A stretch of 64,000 nucleotides of DNA, from positions 11,268,526-11,332,525 of the forward strand of contig NC_132881.1 of NCBI RefSeq assembly GCF_030463535.1. The letters are read 5' to 3'. Positions 46,881 to 58,180 of this stretch are shown piece by piece. The stretch's first letter is position 1; the number at the start of each line of letters is the position of its first letter. The DNA is from Salminus brasiliensis. Taxonomy: Eukaryota > Chordata > Actinopteri > Characiformes > Bryconidae. Under the pieces are notes generated by a model that made no database searches, was not told the DNA's origin, and worked only from the letters and a program-made list of their open reading frames with translations. The translations under genes were made by a program, and so were the position numbers.

Positions 46881-48030
46881 AATGTATTGCCTTTTTGTTG
46901 TCTTACAGGCTTTCAGGACCAATGGCTACCTCCATTCTGATGGTGCATACAGCCAACAAGGGTCTGTCCATTGCAACTGTGTGTGTGGCTTGCTATCTAT
47001 CTGTTTGCAAGTGTGTAACAGGTAGGTGATCATTCAGTTTCTATACATGTATTGACTTTTTGTTGTCTTACAGGCTTTCAAGATCAATGGCTCCACCCTT
47101 CCTGATGGTGGATCTGTCCTTCAAGGGTCTGTGCATCGGCAACTGTGTGTGACTCGCTACTATCTGTCTGCAAGTGTGTAACAGGTGGATGATCATTCAG
47201 TTTCTATACATGTATTGACTTTCTTTTTTGTGTTACAGGTTCTCAACAAGTCAATCAACCTCTTCTTCTCCCTGAAGGTGTATCCTTCTTACAAATATAT
47301 TTTCATCTGCAACTGTGTGTGGTTCGCTGTCCATCATTCTGCAACTCTGTGACAGGTAAGTGATTGTTCAGTTTCTACACATGTATTGCCTTTTTGTTGT
47401 CTTACATGCTTTCAAGACCCAATGCTCCCCCCTTCCTGATGGTGGATCTTTCCTTCAAGTCACCTGTGTGTGGCTCGCTATCTATCTGTCTGCAAGTGTG
47501 TAAGAGGTAGGTGATCATTCAGTTTCTATACATGTATTTTCTTTTTTTGTCTTACAGGTTCATGACCCCATGAGCCCCTCCCTCCCTGACCATGCATCCA
47601 GCCACCACAGTCTGTCCATCTGCATCTGTGTATGGCTCACTGTCTATCTTTCTGCAACTGTCTAACAGGTAGGTGATCATTCAGTTTCTATACATGTATT
47701 GACTTTCTTTTTTTTGTCCTACAGGTTCTGATGGTGGATCTGGTGGACAAGGGTCTGTATATGTGCAACTGTGTGTGTGACTCGCTATCTATCTTTCTGC
47801 AAGTGTGAAAGGTTAGTGACCGTACCATTTCAAAACTTGTCGGCTTTCCTTTTTTTGTCTTATAGGTTTTCAGGACCCCATCGTGATGGTAGATGTGGCC
47901 AACAAGGGTCTGTCCTTCTGCAACTGTGTGTTTTTTTTTTTTGCTTTATATCGGTCTGATTCTGTGTAACACATAGGTGATCATAAAGTTTCTATATATG
48001 TATTGTCATTTGTTTTGTCTTCATAAGGTT
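46881..48030 (+). repeat. Right part of the exon/intron-like array, older units
   Basis: About eight units with diverged exon blocks. Examples are GCTTTCAGGACCAATGGC (46909), GTTCTCAACAAGTCAATC (117 nt, 47240), GTTCATGACCCCATGAGC (111 nt, ~47558) and GTTCTGATGGTGGATCTG (47725). Donors (GTAAGTGAT, GTAGGTGAT), TATACATGTATTG and TCTTACAG acceptors are well kept. The last recognisable donor-like site is near 47971 (ACATAGGTGATCATAAAG), degenerate. Confidence 0.85.
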
Positions 48031-48310
48031 CATATCTGTACATAATAGTTTGTATATAGATGTCTACTCGGGCTACATATTGATGTACAGTATTCATACC
48101 TGTACAAGTACAGATTTCTGATTACAGATTTTTTTTACAGCTCTTTGTTACTGTTTTTAACTTATTATTTATTCGATTTATTGTTTCGTGTATTTTTCTC
48201 TTTTAGTATAATACTTGTTAACGGTCTGGTTTTTTGTTACATGTCATAGTTGTGTTGCTCTCACCAAGTAAAATTGTAAAATAGTTGGCAAAATAAAGAG
48301 ATTCTGAGAT
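48031..48310 (+). other. Candidate terminal exon / 3' end with polyadenylation signal
   Basis: Follows the last intron-like segment (acceptor-like TTCATAAG near 48028). AT-rich with no open frame and ends with AATAAA (48292-48297) followed by a GT-rich stretch (48310-48335). It would fit a 3' end for a plus-strand transcript through the array. Inference from position and motif only. Confidence 0.4.
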
Positions 48311-50590
48311 TTGGGGTTTACTGTGTAAAGTGGTCTGTTTTCATCTATTTCCAGAGGTAAAAAGTAACATTCCCACTTCTTTTATTACAGTAGTTTTAAT
48401 AAAGTATGACATCACATATTTGGGCCTAGGTCATCTTTATTCATCTTTAATAAAAGGCTATTAATCATCAGCTGCCAACGATGCCTCCCAAAACCTGTTA
48501 AAAAAATCTCTACTTTTCCAAACTGAGGATTACGTCTTCATCTAAAATAGTTTTAACTGGTTTATGCTGGTCTGGTTTGCTGGTGTTTTCTGTTTTTTTT
48601 CTAGAAGGGCAGTTTCTCAAAGGTTTATAGTCTTTGTGATGCTCTTATACTGTAACACCTGCTGGTGCGAGGTGCATTCCACTGATGTGTCTGTGTGGAT
48701 TTTTCACTACTTTAATGGTAAATAAGCCTGTTAAAGAATTGATTGTCCATAAAGTACTCATGAATTATTCACACAGGATTTTGAATTCTTTCTAGAAAAC
48801 AAGCAATACATTCTAATACACCAAATACAATAATAATTAATAAATACAATAAATGAAAGTCTAAATGAACTAAAATGACAATCACTTGTTAGTGTTACCT
48901 TTATGGTAATAGAAGGGAAGTGGTATTTTGAGGAACCAATATTCTGTAGACAACAGTGAACAATTATTTAAATATACTTTTGGTATTATATTATAAATGG
49001 ATTATTCTAATATATATTTTCATTATGTAATATAACATAATTATAATATTATTTTTATAAGCACAGTCTATACTTACCTGACATATCGAGAGTCCCTACA
49101 CCCAACTGAATGACAGGTGGAAGAAGCGCCATGTAGCGATTATTATGTCAGTAACAGCTTCCTTGTATAAAGACTCTAGGTGTAAGTAGGTCAGATGGGC
49201 CGGTGCCGTGACACCTTTATCCCCATCCCCCCCCCACATGATTAATTGCCCATCTTTACACAGCTGTCATACTTATATGCCAGATTAAAATTTATGGAAA
49301 TATATTTATTGATCATTACTGAGATGTTTTTCTCTAAATAAAGTTTTGCTTTTATCTTAATATAAATGTATCTTTATTAATCAAATGTTAAACACTAGCA
49401 TGTTAAACTGATGTAATACTGTTGTTGCTACTCTGGCATTTCAAACTGATACTAACAGGTAAAGCTAGTGTGACCCATACTAAGGGTATTACAGTAGGAG
49501 AAGAGCAAGTACACCTTTCTAATTGTTTGCTCCAATTCTCGTTTGGTTCATTGCCAGGGACATGTGCAGGTAGCAGGAGGAGAGCTCTCGTTAAACTTTA
49601 TCACAGCTTGGAATTCTTCATTCGGACGGTTTGGAGGATGTGGAGGAGTGAACTGCTGTACAGGTCAGGGAGTCCGGTATGCAGCATTGAAGCCAGATGC
49701 AGGTATTTGCTGTGTGTTGGTTTTAGTAGTTGATGCTGTAACGGAGTCACAGTATCTGCTGCTGTTCAGCTTGTGTGAAAGCAGGTGTCTGTTGGTTCTA
49801 GTGTGCAGCAGCTTGGACTGCAGTTTTAGTGAGGCTTTGAGGGCTTCATTTAAAATGGATGGTGTTTGTGGCATTGAACCCGGTCTGCAACAGTGAGGCC
49901 TAGATACAGGTCCCTACTGTTTGTGTCCAAGTTAGCATGTAGCAAATGTAGAGTCTGCTCGCTAATGCACTTGTCTTTAAAGCAAACTCTTACTGACTGC
50001 AGCGTGTAGCAGTGCCTGGGGTTTGGGACTGAGTCTGGGTTAGTGAGCAGAGAGCAGAGCTCTAAGGCAGATGCACTAAACCTTTGGTTACAGGTGTGTA
50101 AATGTATGTAATTGACTGGGGGTTTTGGTGGAAGCTGCAGAGCATTAATGTAGTGTGTTTCCCCTTACAGGAGTCGAATCCCCTGCTAGTTTAAATGAAT
50201 CACTGCTCTTTCCTTCCCCTTTACATGCTTTTATAAATAAGAGTCTTAATCTCATTGTTTTATTGAGAGACAATATTTTAGACCAGTGATATCTATAGAT
50301 TAGTTGTTTCAATGTACAACAATTAGTAAATGAAAAGTAGTAACTCCTTTTTTTCTTTACTGTAACATCGTACATCGAAGTGAGTAACAAGCTTTGGGTC
50401 ATTGTGGAATGTATAATTCACATGTATTTATAATTTGGTGGTTTTGTAGTGAAGTTTGTAGTGTTCACTTATTTATTGAATTAATTAATTTATTTTATTT
50501 TCTTTGCGCCCTTTAAGTTCTTGTATCTCATTGTGTTTGTTTCATGGTTGTGCTCCTGACTTCCTATATATCCAGTTAAATGGATAATTG
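48311..50590. other. Intergenic DNA, no gene seen
   Basis: AT-rich to 49400, more mixed afterwards. Overlapping open frames at 49422-49896 (103 and 117 codons) show no recognisable domain and no splice context I could support. A C run lies at 49227-49235. Confidence 0.45.
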
Positions 50591-50599
50591 GTACTTGAG

Positions 50600-51186
50600 G
50601 TTGTAATAATTGAGGTCCCAAGGAGCCTGTGGACCGCGGCCCTGCTGATTTGTTTCACCTGAGTGCTGGGGTACAAAGGGAGCAAACGCAGATGCCTCGG
50701 CGCCGAGAATTACTCTTGCGATGCCAAGCTGTAAGGTTGGCTTCACGTTCTGGAGACTTCTAGGGAGGTCTACGAGTTCAAGTAGTCTATGCTCTATCGG
50801 AGCGGTTTCACGTTCAGGAGTTCACTGTCTGGTTCACCGGTTGGTCACCAGGGAGATTTGGCGTCCAGTTCCCTTGCTCCCTAGTCGAGTAAGTTCATCA
50901 GCGCCTGACGAGCGCGGTTTTGGGGTGAGGCTTTTGTTTGTTAGTTTCATTGGTTCTTTGGTGTTCTAGCCTTCCTCCCCCCCGTTTGATTTGTCCCCTC
51001 TTGCTTTGCTCCCGGACTGCTTTCCAGGTTAAGCCCCATTTCAGTTGTCACCTGTTTGTTTTCTGTTTCTGTTTATTGGACCCTGTACTTTGCTGCCTCG
51101 TTTTGGTTGTTTTGTGTGGTCATTAAAGACTATTCCCCTGCATTGCTCTGTCCCTGTGAGTGTTCCCTTGTCTCGCCTAGCCAGCA
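50600..51186 (+). repeat. Probable 5' LTR of the chromodomain Gypsy element
   Basis: The right end CAGCA followed by TGACAGAATTCTCGGCC is the usual LTR/leader junction of this fish lineage. ATTAAAGACTATTCCCC (51123) contains an ATTAAA polyadenylation signal. The left end could not be fixed because no partner LTR is in the window. Confidence 0.55.
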
Positions 51187-51240
51187 TGACAGAATTCTCG
51201 GCCGACACCCTCCGAACAGCGGGGTTTTGCAAACTTCTAC

Positions 51241-52298
51241 AGGAGCGCCCTGTGCAAAACCCCCAAGACGCTCCCTTCGGGGAAGCTCATGCCTCTGCCC
51301 GTCCCCGACCGCCCGTGGTCTCACCTGGCGGTGGACTTTGTCACGGATCTGCCCGAATCCGGGGGTTACACGGTGGTGATGACGGTGGTGGATCGTTTCT
51401 CGAGGGGGGTTAGGTTCATCCCGTTCCCTACATTGCCCCCAGCCATGCAGGCAGCCCAAGCCCTGGTAGACTACGTCCTCCGGAATTTCGGAATCCCGGA
51501 GGACATAGTATCAGACCGAGGGGCCCAGTTCACATCCCAGGTATGGGGTGCGTTTTGCGAGCACCTGGGGGTGAGTGTAAGTCTTTCCTCAGGATACCAC
51601 CCTCAGACCAATGGCCAGTGCGAGCGCACTAACCAGGAGCTGGGGAAGTTTCTGCGGATCTACTGTCACGACTACCCCAGCGACTGGTCGCGGTATCTGG
51701 TTTGGGCCGAGATGGCCCAGAACTCGCTGAGGTGCGCGAGTTCAGTGTATGTTAGGCTACCAACCCCCGTTGGCCCCTTGGACTGCTGCGGAGACCCAGG
51801 TACCAGCAGTCGATGCATGGATGCGCTGCAGCGAAGCCGTCTGGGCCGAGACCCATCAGCACATCCAGACCCTTTCTGCGGCGCTACAAGACACAGGCCG
51901 ATCGGAAGCGTGGCGAGACCCCGTCATACGCGCCTGGAGATCGCGTGTGGGTCTCCACACGGGACATTCGGACTGGTCTTCCGTCTCAGAAATTGGCAGC
52001 TAAGTACATGGGTCCATTCGAGGTTGTCAAGCACATCAACGAGGTTTCTGTTAAGGTTCGTTTACCCCTGCACTCACGTATACATCCTGTGTTTCATGTG
52101 TCGCAGCTCAAGCCTGTGGTGTCTGGGCCCCTGGACGAGGCCACCCCTGCGGACATGCAGCCGGAGCCTGTGGAGGTGGAAGGGACTCCCGCTTACACGG
52201 TCCGGCGAGTACTGGACTCCCGACGGCGCAGGGGCCGACTGCAGTATCTGCTGGACTGGGAAGGGTATGGTCCGGAGGAACGCTGTACTTTGTGTTGA
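51241..52298 (+). pseudogene. pol: Integrase with chromodomain, frameshifted
   Basis: Frame one (from 51289 or upstream) gives the integrase core: [15 protein letters not shown] (first Asp), [13 protein letters not shown] (second Asp) and [17 protein letters not shown] (Glu), so the DDE triad is complete. A frameshift around 51750-51850 moves the C-terminus to the frame 51813-52298, with [37 protein letters not shown] and a chromodomain ([31 protein letters not shown]). Integrase inserts the cDNA and the chromodomain directs it to chromatin. The reading frame ends early in the chromodomain. Confidence 0.85.
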
Positions 52299-52300
52299 AA

Positions 52301-52679
52301 GACCAGCAGCTGGAAAGCTCCAGTAGAAATCCTGATTTAATGATCATATAAATGATCAGGACAGACGAAGAGGTTCGTTAAGCAGGGTGACCAGACGCCC
52401 TCTTTTTACCGGACATGTTCTCTTTTTGGGACGTGAAAAATGTGTAAGCATTTATTTCACATCTGTGTCTCTTTCTACAGTCACTACTCAGTCTGTGTGG
52501 ATTTATACACTGGAGTTTAATATTAGAGAACAACACACAATTTCCTAAATGTCAAGGTCACAATGTAGTCCTATGTGAATTTATCCTAACAGGAGAGAGC
52601 AGTATTTTAAACATATTTCATGAGTTGCATATATTCTAATGCACAGTATAAAAACGTAAATGAGGTATTTGAAAAAGAA
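52301..52679. other. Short intergenic stretch, no gene seen
   Basis: Includes CAGGGTGACCAGACGCCC and a TTTTTGGGACGTGAAAAA motif near 52430, as in an interspersed fish repeat, but the limits are unclear. Confidence 0.4.
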
Positions 52680-54048
52680 CACTGATCAAAATTAGAGAAC
52701 ACTCTCAGACACCTGCAAATTGTTGGTGTTAATCTGGCACTAATTTCCTTAATTATCTGACAAACCCTATTTAACTGGCAGCATAACTTTCCTGTTTTCA
52801 CAGACTTTGCGAGATGGAAAGCCGTTCCAAAGTGACTGAAACCCTCCGTCAGCAGGTTGTCAAGATGAAGGCCAAAAGGGTGACCCTATCAGCCATAGCA
52901 AGAGAAGTTGGTCATTCCAAGTCTGTGATTTCTAGAATACTGCATCTTTACAACACCACAAACTCATTCAAGTCCCCCAAGAAGGCTGGTCGTCCACGAA
53001 AGACAAATGCAAGAGAGGACAGGATAATGTGGAGAATCTCCATGGGCAATCGGTTCAACACTGCAGCTGGAATTGCTCACCAGTTCAATGTTTACAAGCA
53101 TTTGGACTGAAAGCCCACTCTGCAGTGACCAAACCTCTCATTAGCAGAAAGAATCTAGATTAACCTTTGCTGAGGAGCATGTTGTGGACAGAGGAAAAGT
53201 GTTCCAGATTTCACTTTAGTGATGAAAGCAAGTTTCATTTATTTGGGTCTGATAGGAAACATGTTCGTCGACAAGCTCGGGAAAGACTGAACCCAAAGTG
53301 TGTAAAGAAGTCAGTGATAGGTGGAGGGGGAAATGTCATGGGTTGGGGAATGTTTTCAGCAGCAGGAGTTGGGCCTCTCATACAGCTACATGGCAGAGTG
53401 AATGCAAGTGTGTATCAGAACCTTCTTCAACAACACATGGTTCCTTCCTTGCATTTGTCACTCAATCAGCCAGCCAGCAATTTTCATGCGTGACAATGCC
53501 CCCTGTCACACAGCAAAATGGGTAAAGCAGTTCTTTGAAACTGAAAACATTGATACAATGAAATGGCCAGCTCAGAATCCTGATCTAAACCCAATAGAAA
53601 ACATCTGGAAAATCCTTGGTAATAAAGTTATGGCCAAGAAACCCACTACAGTCACCGAACTGTGGAAGAAACTGCAAGAAGAGTGGACCAAAATCACACC
53701 AGAGCAGTGTGAGAGACTAGTGATGTCCTGTGGCCGCAGATGTGCTGAAGTCATTCAAAGCACATGCCTGTACACTTCCTACTGACTGGTGACTGTTGTA
53801 ACCTTCAGAAAATTTAGTTGTAATCTTTCTCTGTGCTATAGTCATTGCTGTTCTCTAATTTTGATTATTGTGTTTTTTGTGAAATAAAGATTTGTTGTTG
53901 AATACTTTGGTTATTTTGTTAAACGCTGTTCTAGTGGTTTGGTATATCCCTAACAAAAAATCCTTCAAATGTCGACCAATGAAGATTGCATTATTTCTGC
54001 AAAAAAAAAAAGTGTTCATACATTGTTCTCTAATTTTGATTTCCAGTG
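52680..54048 (+). mobile_element. Tc1-family DNA transposon, decayed
   Basis: The left end CACTGATCAAAATTAGAGAAC pairs with the right end (54025-54048), whose reverse complement begins CACTGGAAATCAAAATTAG. TA follows the right end at 54049; the left flank reads AA instead of TA. A second inner copy of GTTCTCTAATTTTGAT sits at 53851-53866, about 175 bp inside the right end, as in IR/DR-type inverted repeats. Transposase lies between the ends. Confidence 0.85.
52814..53785 (+). pseudogene. Tc1 transposase, deleted and frameshifted
   Basis: 52814-53110 codes an N-terminal paired-like helix-turn-helix region (MESRSKVTETLRQQVVKMKA, VTLSAIAREVGHSKSVISRI) with the linker motif KKAGRPRKT. Part of the region between DNA-binding and catalytic domains is missing before 53167. 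The catalytic domain follows with FHFSDESKFHLFG (first Asp) and GWGMFSAAGVGPL. A frameshift near 53460 leads to 53402-53785, with MRDNAPCHTA (second Asp) and [11 protein letters not shown] (Glu), a DD34E arrangement. Inactive as written but with all catalytic residues kept. Confidence 0.88.
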
Positions 54049-54050
54049 TA

Positions 54051-55431
54051 CAGCTTTAAACACGCCTGTTGAAGCCCCGCCTTCTCACCGACATGATTGG
54101 TCTACATGTACAGGGGTCTACAGCAACCATTGGTCAAACTGCTTCTCACCACAGTAGATTGGCCACAGCCTAAAACACAAATGTAAATAAACACAAATGA
54201 GCTCGTCTGTATCTGAGTTTTTTATTTTATTTAGGAATTTGTTTATATATTTTACATTGACATGAATCTGAAACACTTAAGTAAACAGTGGTAAAAGTAA
54301 AACTTTGTTTTTAATTATTTTACTTGACACTCAAGTTGGACTGAAAGGAGATGATTTGGCCCTGTAAGGCTATTTATTAGTTTTGTTAAATGAGTAAATG
54401 TACATGCTTTAATGTCATAAACAAACTTGCTTGAGATATTAAACATTAAATATTAATGTCCTTCTCTTACTAAAATGACACTCAATGGAGTAATAGTCAT
54501 ACTGTTCAGTAATGACAAACACTTCAATTAAAATAAAACCTTTATTCACTTTTAAGCTTCTCAGGCTGCAGCAGATTAGGGCTGCAACAAACAACTATTT
54601 TTACAATTGAATAATCTGACAATTATTGAAATAAATAACTGATTTAGCTTGAGGTAGTTTAAGGTATTTGCTAAGTAACAATTAAGTTAATAAAAAAATA
54701 ATAACTTAGTCAGAAATTCACTGTGTTAATGAATTACCCCGCTAATATAAAAGTTATATAATATAAAAGATTAATAAAACTCCAATACCTTTTCTCTTTT
54801 AAATTTTAAACCCAAGGATTTGTAATGTAGCAGCAATAAAATATAACAAAAATAGATCAGTTTTCCCTTAATCAGTTTTCATATACATTTTTGGATGAAC
54901 AACAAAATAAAAGTGGAAGTGGGAATTAATGTAAGATTATCTCAGTCAAAAAGTATTTTATGTTACAGATTCGTTTGTATTAGTGACTTTTATTTTGTGG
55001 GGTCTGGCCAGAGCCACAAAGTAGTCCAGAGACTTTAGCTCGTTACTGGAGAGCGGGACTTAATCTGTAAGCAGCAACCTGATTGGTTGTTTTTGTTGAA
55101 GGGCGGGACATAAAGTAGCTGAAAGCATTGTTTAGAAGGGGTGTCCACAAATATTTGGACTTAGACACTGCTTGATTTACCAGCCTAGGACTGGAGGACT
55201 GGAGAGTGATCCATATTGAGGCCATGGAACAGCAGGGAGGCACTCCACCAATGAAGCTCTTCTCTAGGACTGAATCAGGAGCAGTGGGTGTTCAGAAGGC
55301 AGTCTGAATCAAGAAGCACAACAAGAAGATGCAGAACCTGATTTCTGAACATCTTCAGTTGAGTCATGTATGATTGTTGAGGTTGAGCTGGTGTGTGGTT
55401 TACCTGCTGAGGAGTACTGACAGACGTGGAG
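54051..55431. other. AT-rich DNA with fragments of non-autonomous transposons
   Basis: 54573-54660 begins TAGGGCTGCAACAAACAACT, a hAT-type terminal sequence like that at 55440, but no matching right end was found. 55132-55165 contains AAGGGGTGTCCACAAATATTTGG, an end shared with 58395-58432. No supported coding frame. Confidence 0.5.
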
Positions 55432-55439
55432 ATGCAGAC

Positions 55440-56288
55440 TAGGGCTGCAACTAATGATTATTTTAATAATCAATTAATTTGTCAAAAAAAAATAATTTCT
55501 ATGTCTTTATTAAAAAAAAAGACCATTGAATAACAGAGCAAATAAGTGTGTACAATAATTCAATAATAATAGATTACATTATTAAAATTAATTAAATAAA
55601 TTAAAAATAAAATAAATGAAATTATAAAGAAAAATAAGTGCATTGCTGATGCAAACACTGCACTGTATTGGAGTGAGGAGTGAGACAGGATGAATTGCCT
55701 TTAGTTTGTAAAACTTGAAGCTTAATTATTATTTACCACCATTGTGTTCAAGTTACATGTTTTTATAAAGCACATTTAAACACTGCTTAAGCGAATTACA
55801 CAGATAATAAAAGTAACACACACACACACACACACACTTACACACTCTATCACTGTCATTGTCCAGTTAAGCAAAAAAACAGCATGTGCCGTGTTACACC
55901 GGTTCACATAGTGTGAGTGCACCTCACTTCAAAACAGAACTAACTGGGGTTATTGTAGTGACTGTGCTCCCACATTGGTGAGGATTTAAGCTGAACTTCT
56001 TTTCTGCATCATTCATGTTTAATTTTTTGGAATATATTTACTTCTTGATGTTAAATTTATTTTAAAGATTACGCCTCCGCTCTGGCTCGCTTCGTTCATC
56101 TCTCTCTTATTTATTTATTTTTTCCAGAGTAGACAAAGCGCCGCAGGTAACGTAAGCGGATATGACCTGATATGACAAGGCGAGTAACACATACATCGTG
56201 CGACACAACAAATCCATGATGAAATTCGTTGCCAACACTTTTAATAATCGATTATTATCAATTTTATAGATTCGATGTAGCAGCTCTA
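55440..56288. mobile_element. hAT element with perfect 8-bp target duplication
   Basis: Terminal inverted repeats TAGGGCTGC and GCAGCTCTA (reverse complement TAGAGCTGC) enclose 849 bp, with AATAATCAATTA and AATAATCGATTA subterminal motifs. Both sides carry the identical 8-mer ATGCAGAC (55432-55439 and 56289-56296), the target duplication length of hAT transposons. The minus-strand frame 56307-56107 contains NNRLLKVLATNFIMD, often seen when these hAT ends are translated, but no full transposase is present. Non-autonomous. Confidence 0.9.
55816..55838. repeat. (AC)n microsatellite
   Basis: About eleven AC dinucleotides, inside the hAT element. Confidence 0.95.
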
Positions 56289-56296
56289 ATGCAGAC

Positions 56297-56815
56297 ATTT
56301 CCTCCAAGTCAGCCGTTTTGTAGGTACTAGTGTCCTTCTGAAGCCGTACTGGTCTGCAGAGGAATGATTCCTTGAATTCTGAAACTAAAATTCGAATGTT
56401 TAATTATTATTATTAATTATTTTGCACAGTTTAAAATATTATTATTTTTTACATATAAATTTACCATTTCTGTACAAGATGTTAAGGTTGTATAGAGGCC
56501 AAACCTTAATCCACTGCATTCAACCGATACTCACTTCGTAATCAATGCTAAACTAGTCTGCTTTCACTAAAGCTTTCTCTTCTTTTAAGCATATCATGAG
56601 TTTTAACTCTTTAAACAGTTAAAGAACTAGAGCTCAAGCTGTACGCACCTCTCCTCAGCCGTGCCGCAGAAGACTGGTGTTCTGCCGATTTGTGCTACCC
56701 ATCCAAATGTGGTCTGCGCAAGCACGGACACACAACCCACCAACAAATGCTTTCATGTGTTTTTTTTTATGATAAATCTGTTTTTCTCACGTGCAAAATA
56801 CAATCTCAGCAGACA
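56297..56815. other. Intergenic DNA, no gene seen
   Basis: 56340-56400 (GCAGAGGAATGATTCCTTGA) repeats, with changes, 58770-58800 and continues the pre-insertion sequence of the hAT target. No coding support. Confidence 0.45.
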
Positions 56816-56816
56816 T

Positions 56817-57555
56817 GTAGAAAGTACTAGAGACCCAGACTTGAGTAAAAGTACAAGTGCTCTATCAAAAAAGTGACTTGAGTAGAAGTAGAAGTGTCTT
56901 TAAGCTCCAGACTTAAGTGGAAGTACTTAAGTATTGCATGTAGTTACTTAAGTACTGAAAGTAAAAGTACAGTACTGTGTTCTGTAGTTCTTACAGAAAG
57001 CAGTCAAAAGTCTGAGTATCAGTGTTTCTATTATTTCAAATGCTCAGACTTAAGGACTGTCACAGTTCCTCTGGCTGTAGTAGAAGGACAGAACTGTAGA
57101 AGATGGAGTTTATGAACACGAGTCTTCAGTTAACTCTCTAAACAAACTCGCCCAAAAGAGAGAAAGCTGAACAGAACTGACTCAACCTGCCACATCAAGA
57201 GTTTCATCTGTAAAAGCAGTGATGAGAGCAGCTTAAAACCCTGAGCTTCACTCTCTGTAAACTAGACTACAGCTAAAAGATCTCTGGCCATTCGGCCACA
57301 TACGAGTATTTGAAGGTGGGGAAGGTGGTGTTTCTTCTAGTGGTTCTTCCATCTCGGAATAAACTACAGAGCTCTAGCGTTAGTGTCCTCACTGCAGCTG
57401 CAGCACATAAACATCTAACGGAGTAAAAGTATTAAACTCATCCAAAATATGTAGTGAAGTAAAAGTGGAAGTAGGAGATAAAATAATCCTCCAGTAGATA
57501 CAGATACAGTATTTTAGTACTTAAGTACAGTACTGAAGTAGTTCTACTTCATTAC
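56817..57555. repeat. Interspersed repeat with AAGTACTTAAGTA-rich ends
   Basis: Both ends are built of ACTTGAGTAAAAGTAC / AGTACTTAAGTACAGTACT motifs that are roughly inverted with respect to each other. The pattern is very common in fish genomes and is probably a non-autonomous DNA transposon. The 73-residue frame inside (56894-57115) has no domain. Confidence 0.6.
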
Positions 57556-58180
57556 TATATATCTCTGAATCTGAGGATTTACTTGGGTGTTAATATATAT
57601 AAATATATAAAAATAATTTCTTATTACCTCTATTAGCTTATATTTACACTGACATGGTGATTTAAACTCTCCTGCTGGGAGCGTTCTCTCATATAATGAT
57701 TTTAGTCTATCATCATTTCCTACTTACTGGTGTATTTAGGCAGCTTTACCTGTAAATATACACTATGGTTACATTGACAGAAAACATTCCTGGTTAATGC
57801 GAGAAACATGAGTGATGACATCAACTATTTTTTTTTATTTAACTAAATTTAAAACTAATCTTAGTTGTTGCACCCAGACTTTGCAGAATAGTGTAAAAAT
57901 AGTGTGTATTTATATGTATAGATTCTGGATTTGAATGTGTGTATCATATACTATATAATAAAAGTCACTTGACTTGATTTAGGTAAGCAGCCACTGAATC
58001 TGGATCATGATAATATTGTTAATGGTGATAATTCTGCAGATGAGGATCATTTGTCAGCCTGATAATGTCTCTGTCTGTCTGTCTGTCAGTACACACAGTG
58101 GTGGGGCAGGTGCAAGGACCCTGTCAACAGATCAGTGAAATGTGAGTACACACACACAGACTAGCTTTCATTCCATTTTC
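57556..58180. other. Intergenic DNA, no gene seen
   Basis: AT-rich. ATAAAAGTCACTTGACTTG (57958-57976) is a short retrotransposon-tail-like end. (TGTC)n occurs at 58070-58086. Confidence 0.4.

Larger units (their letters stand above)
50600..52300 (+). mobile_element. Chromodomain Ty3/Gypsy element, internally deleted, plus strand
   Basis: An LTR-like region (about 50600-51186, ending CTAGCCAGCA) is followed by a short leader. A scrap reading FANFYR (51218-51240), a motif from the RT connection region of these elements, comes next, and then integrase and chromodomain. Gag, protease, most of RT and RNase H are missing, and no 3' LTR follows 52300. GC content is clearly higher than the surroundings. 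Confidence 0.8.

Noticed and set aside
46881..46900. 13-bp text shared by both retrovirus-array junctions as a target duplication
   Set aside because: Retroviral integrases make 4-6 bp duplications, and ATGTATTGCCTTT occurs in normal array units, so the match is explained by the repeat.
17257..48030. Array exons as a cysteine-rich repeat protein (RVCASATVCDSLLSVCKCVT)
   Set aside because: Exon lengths of 80, 83, 85, 111, 113 and 117 nt change phase irregularly. Joining 83-nt exons meets TAA in the next exon, and variants contain in-frame stops. No consistent frame survives.
49422..49896. Overlapping frames of 103 and 117 codons as a gene
   Set aside because: No domain, no splice or promoter support, and overlapping alternative frames of similar length suggest chance.
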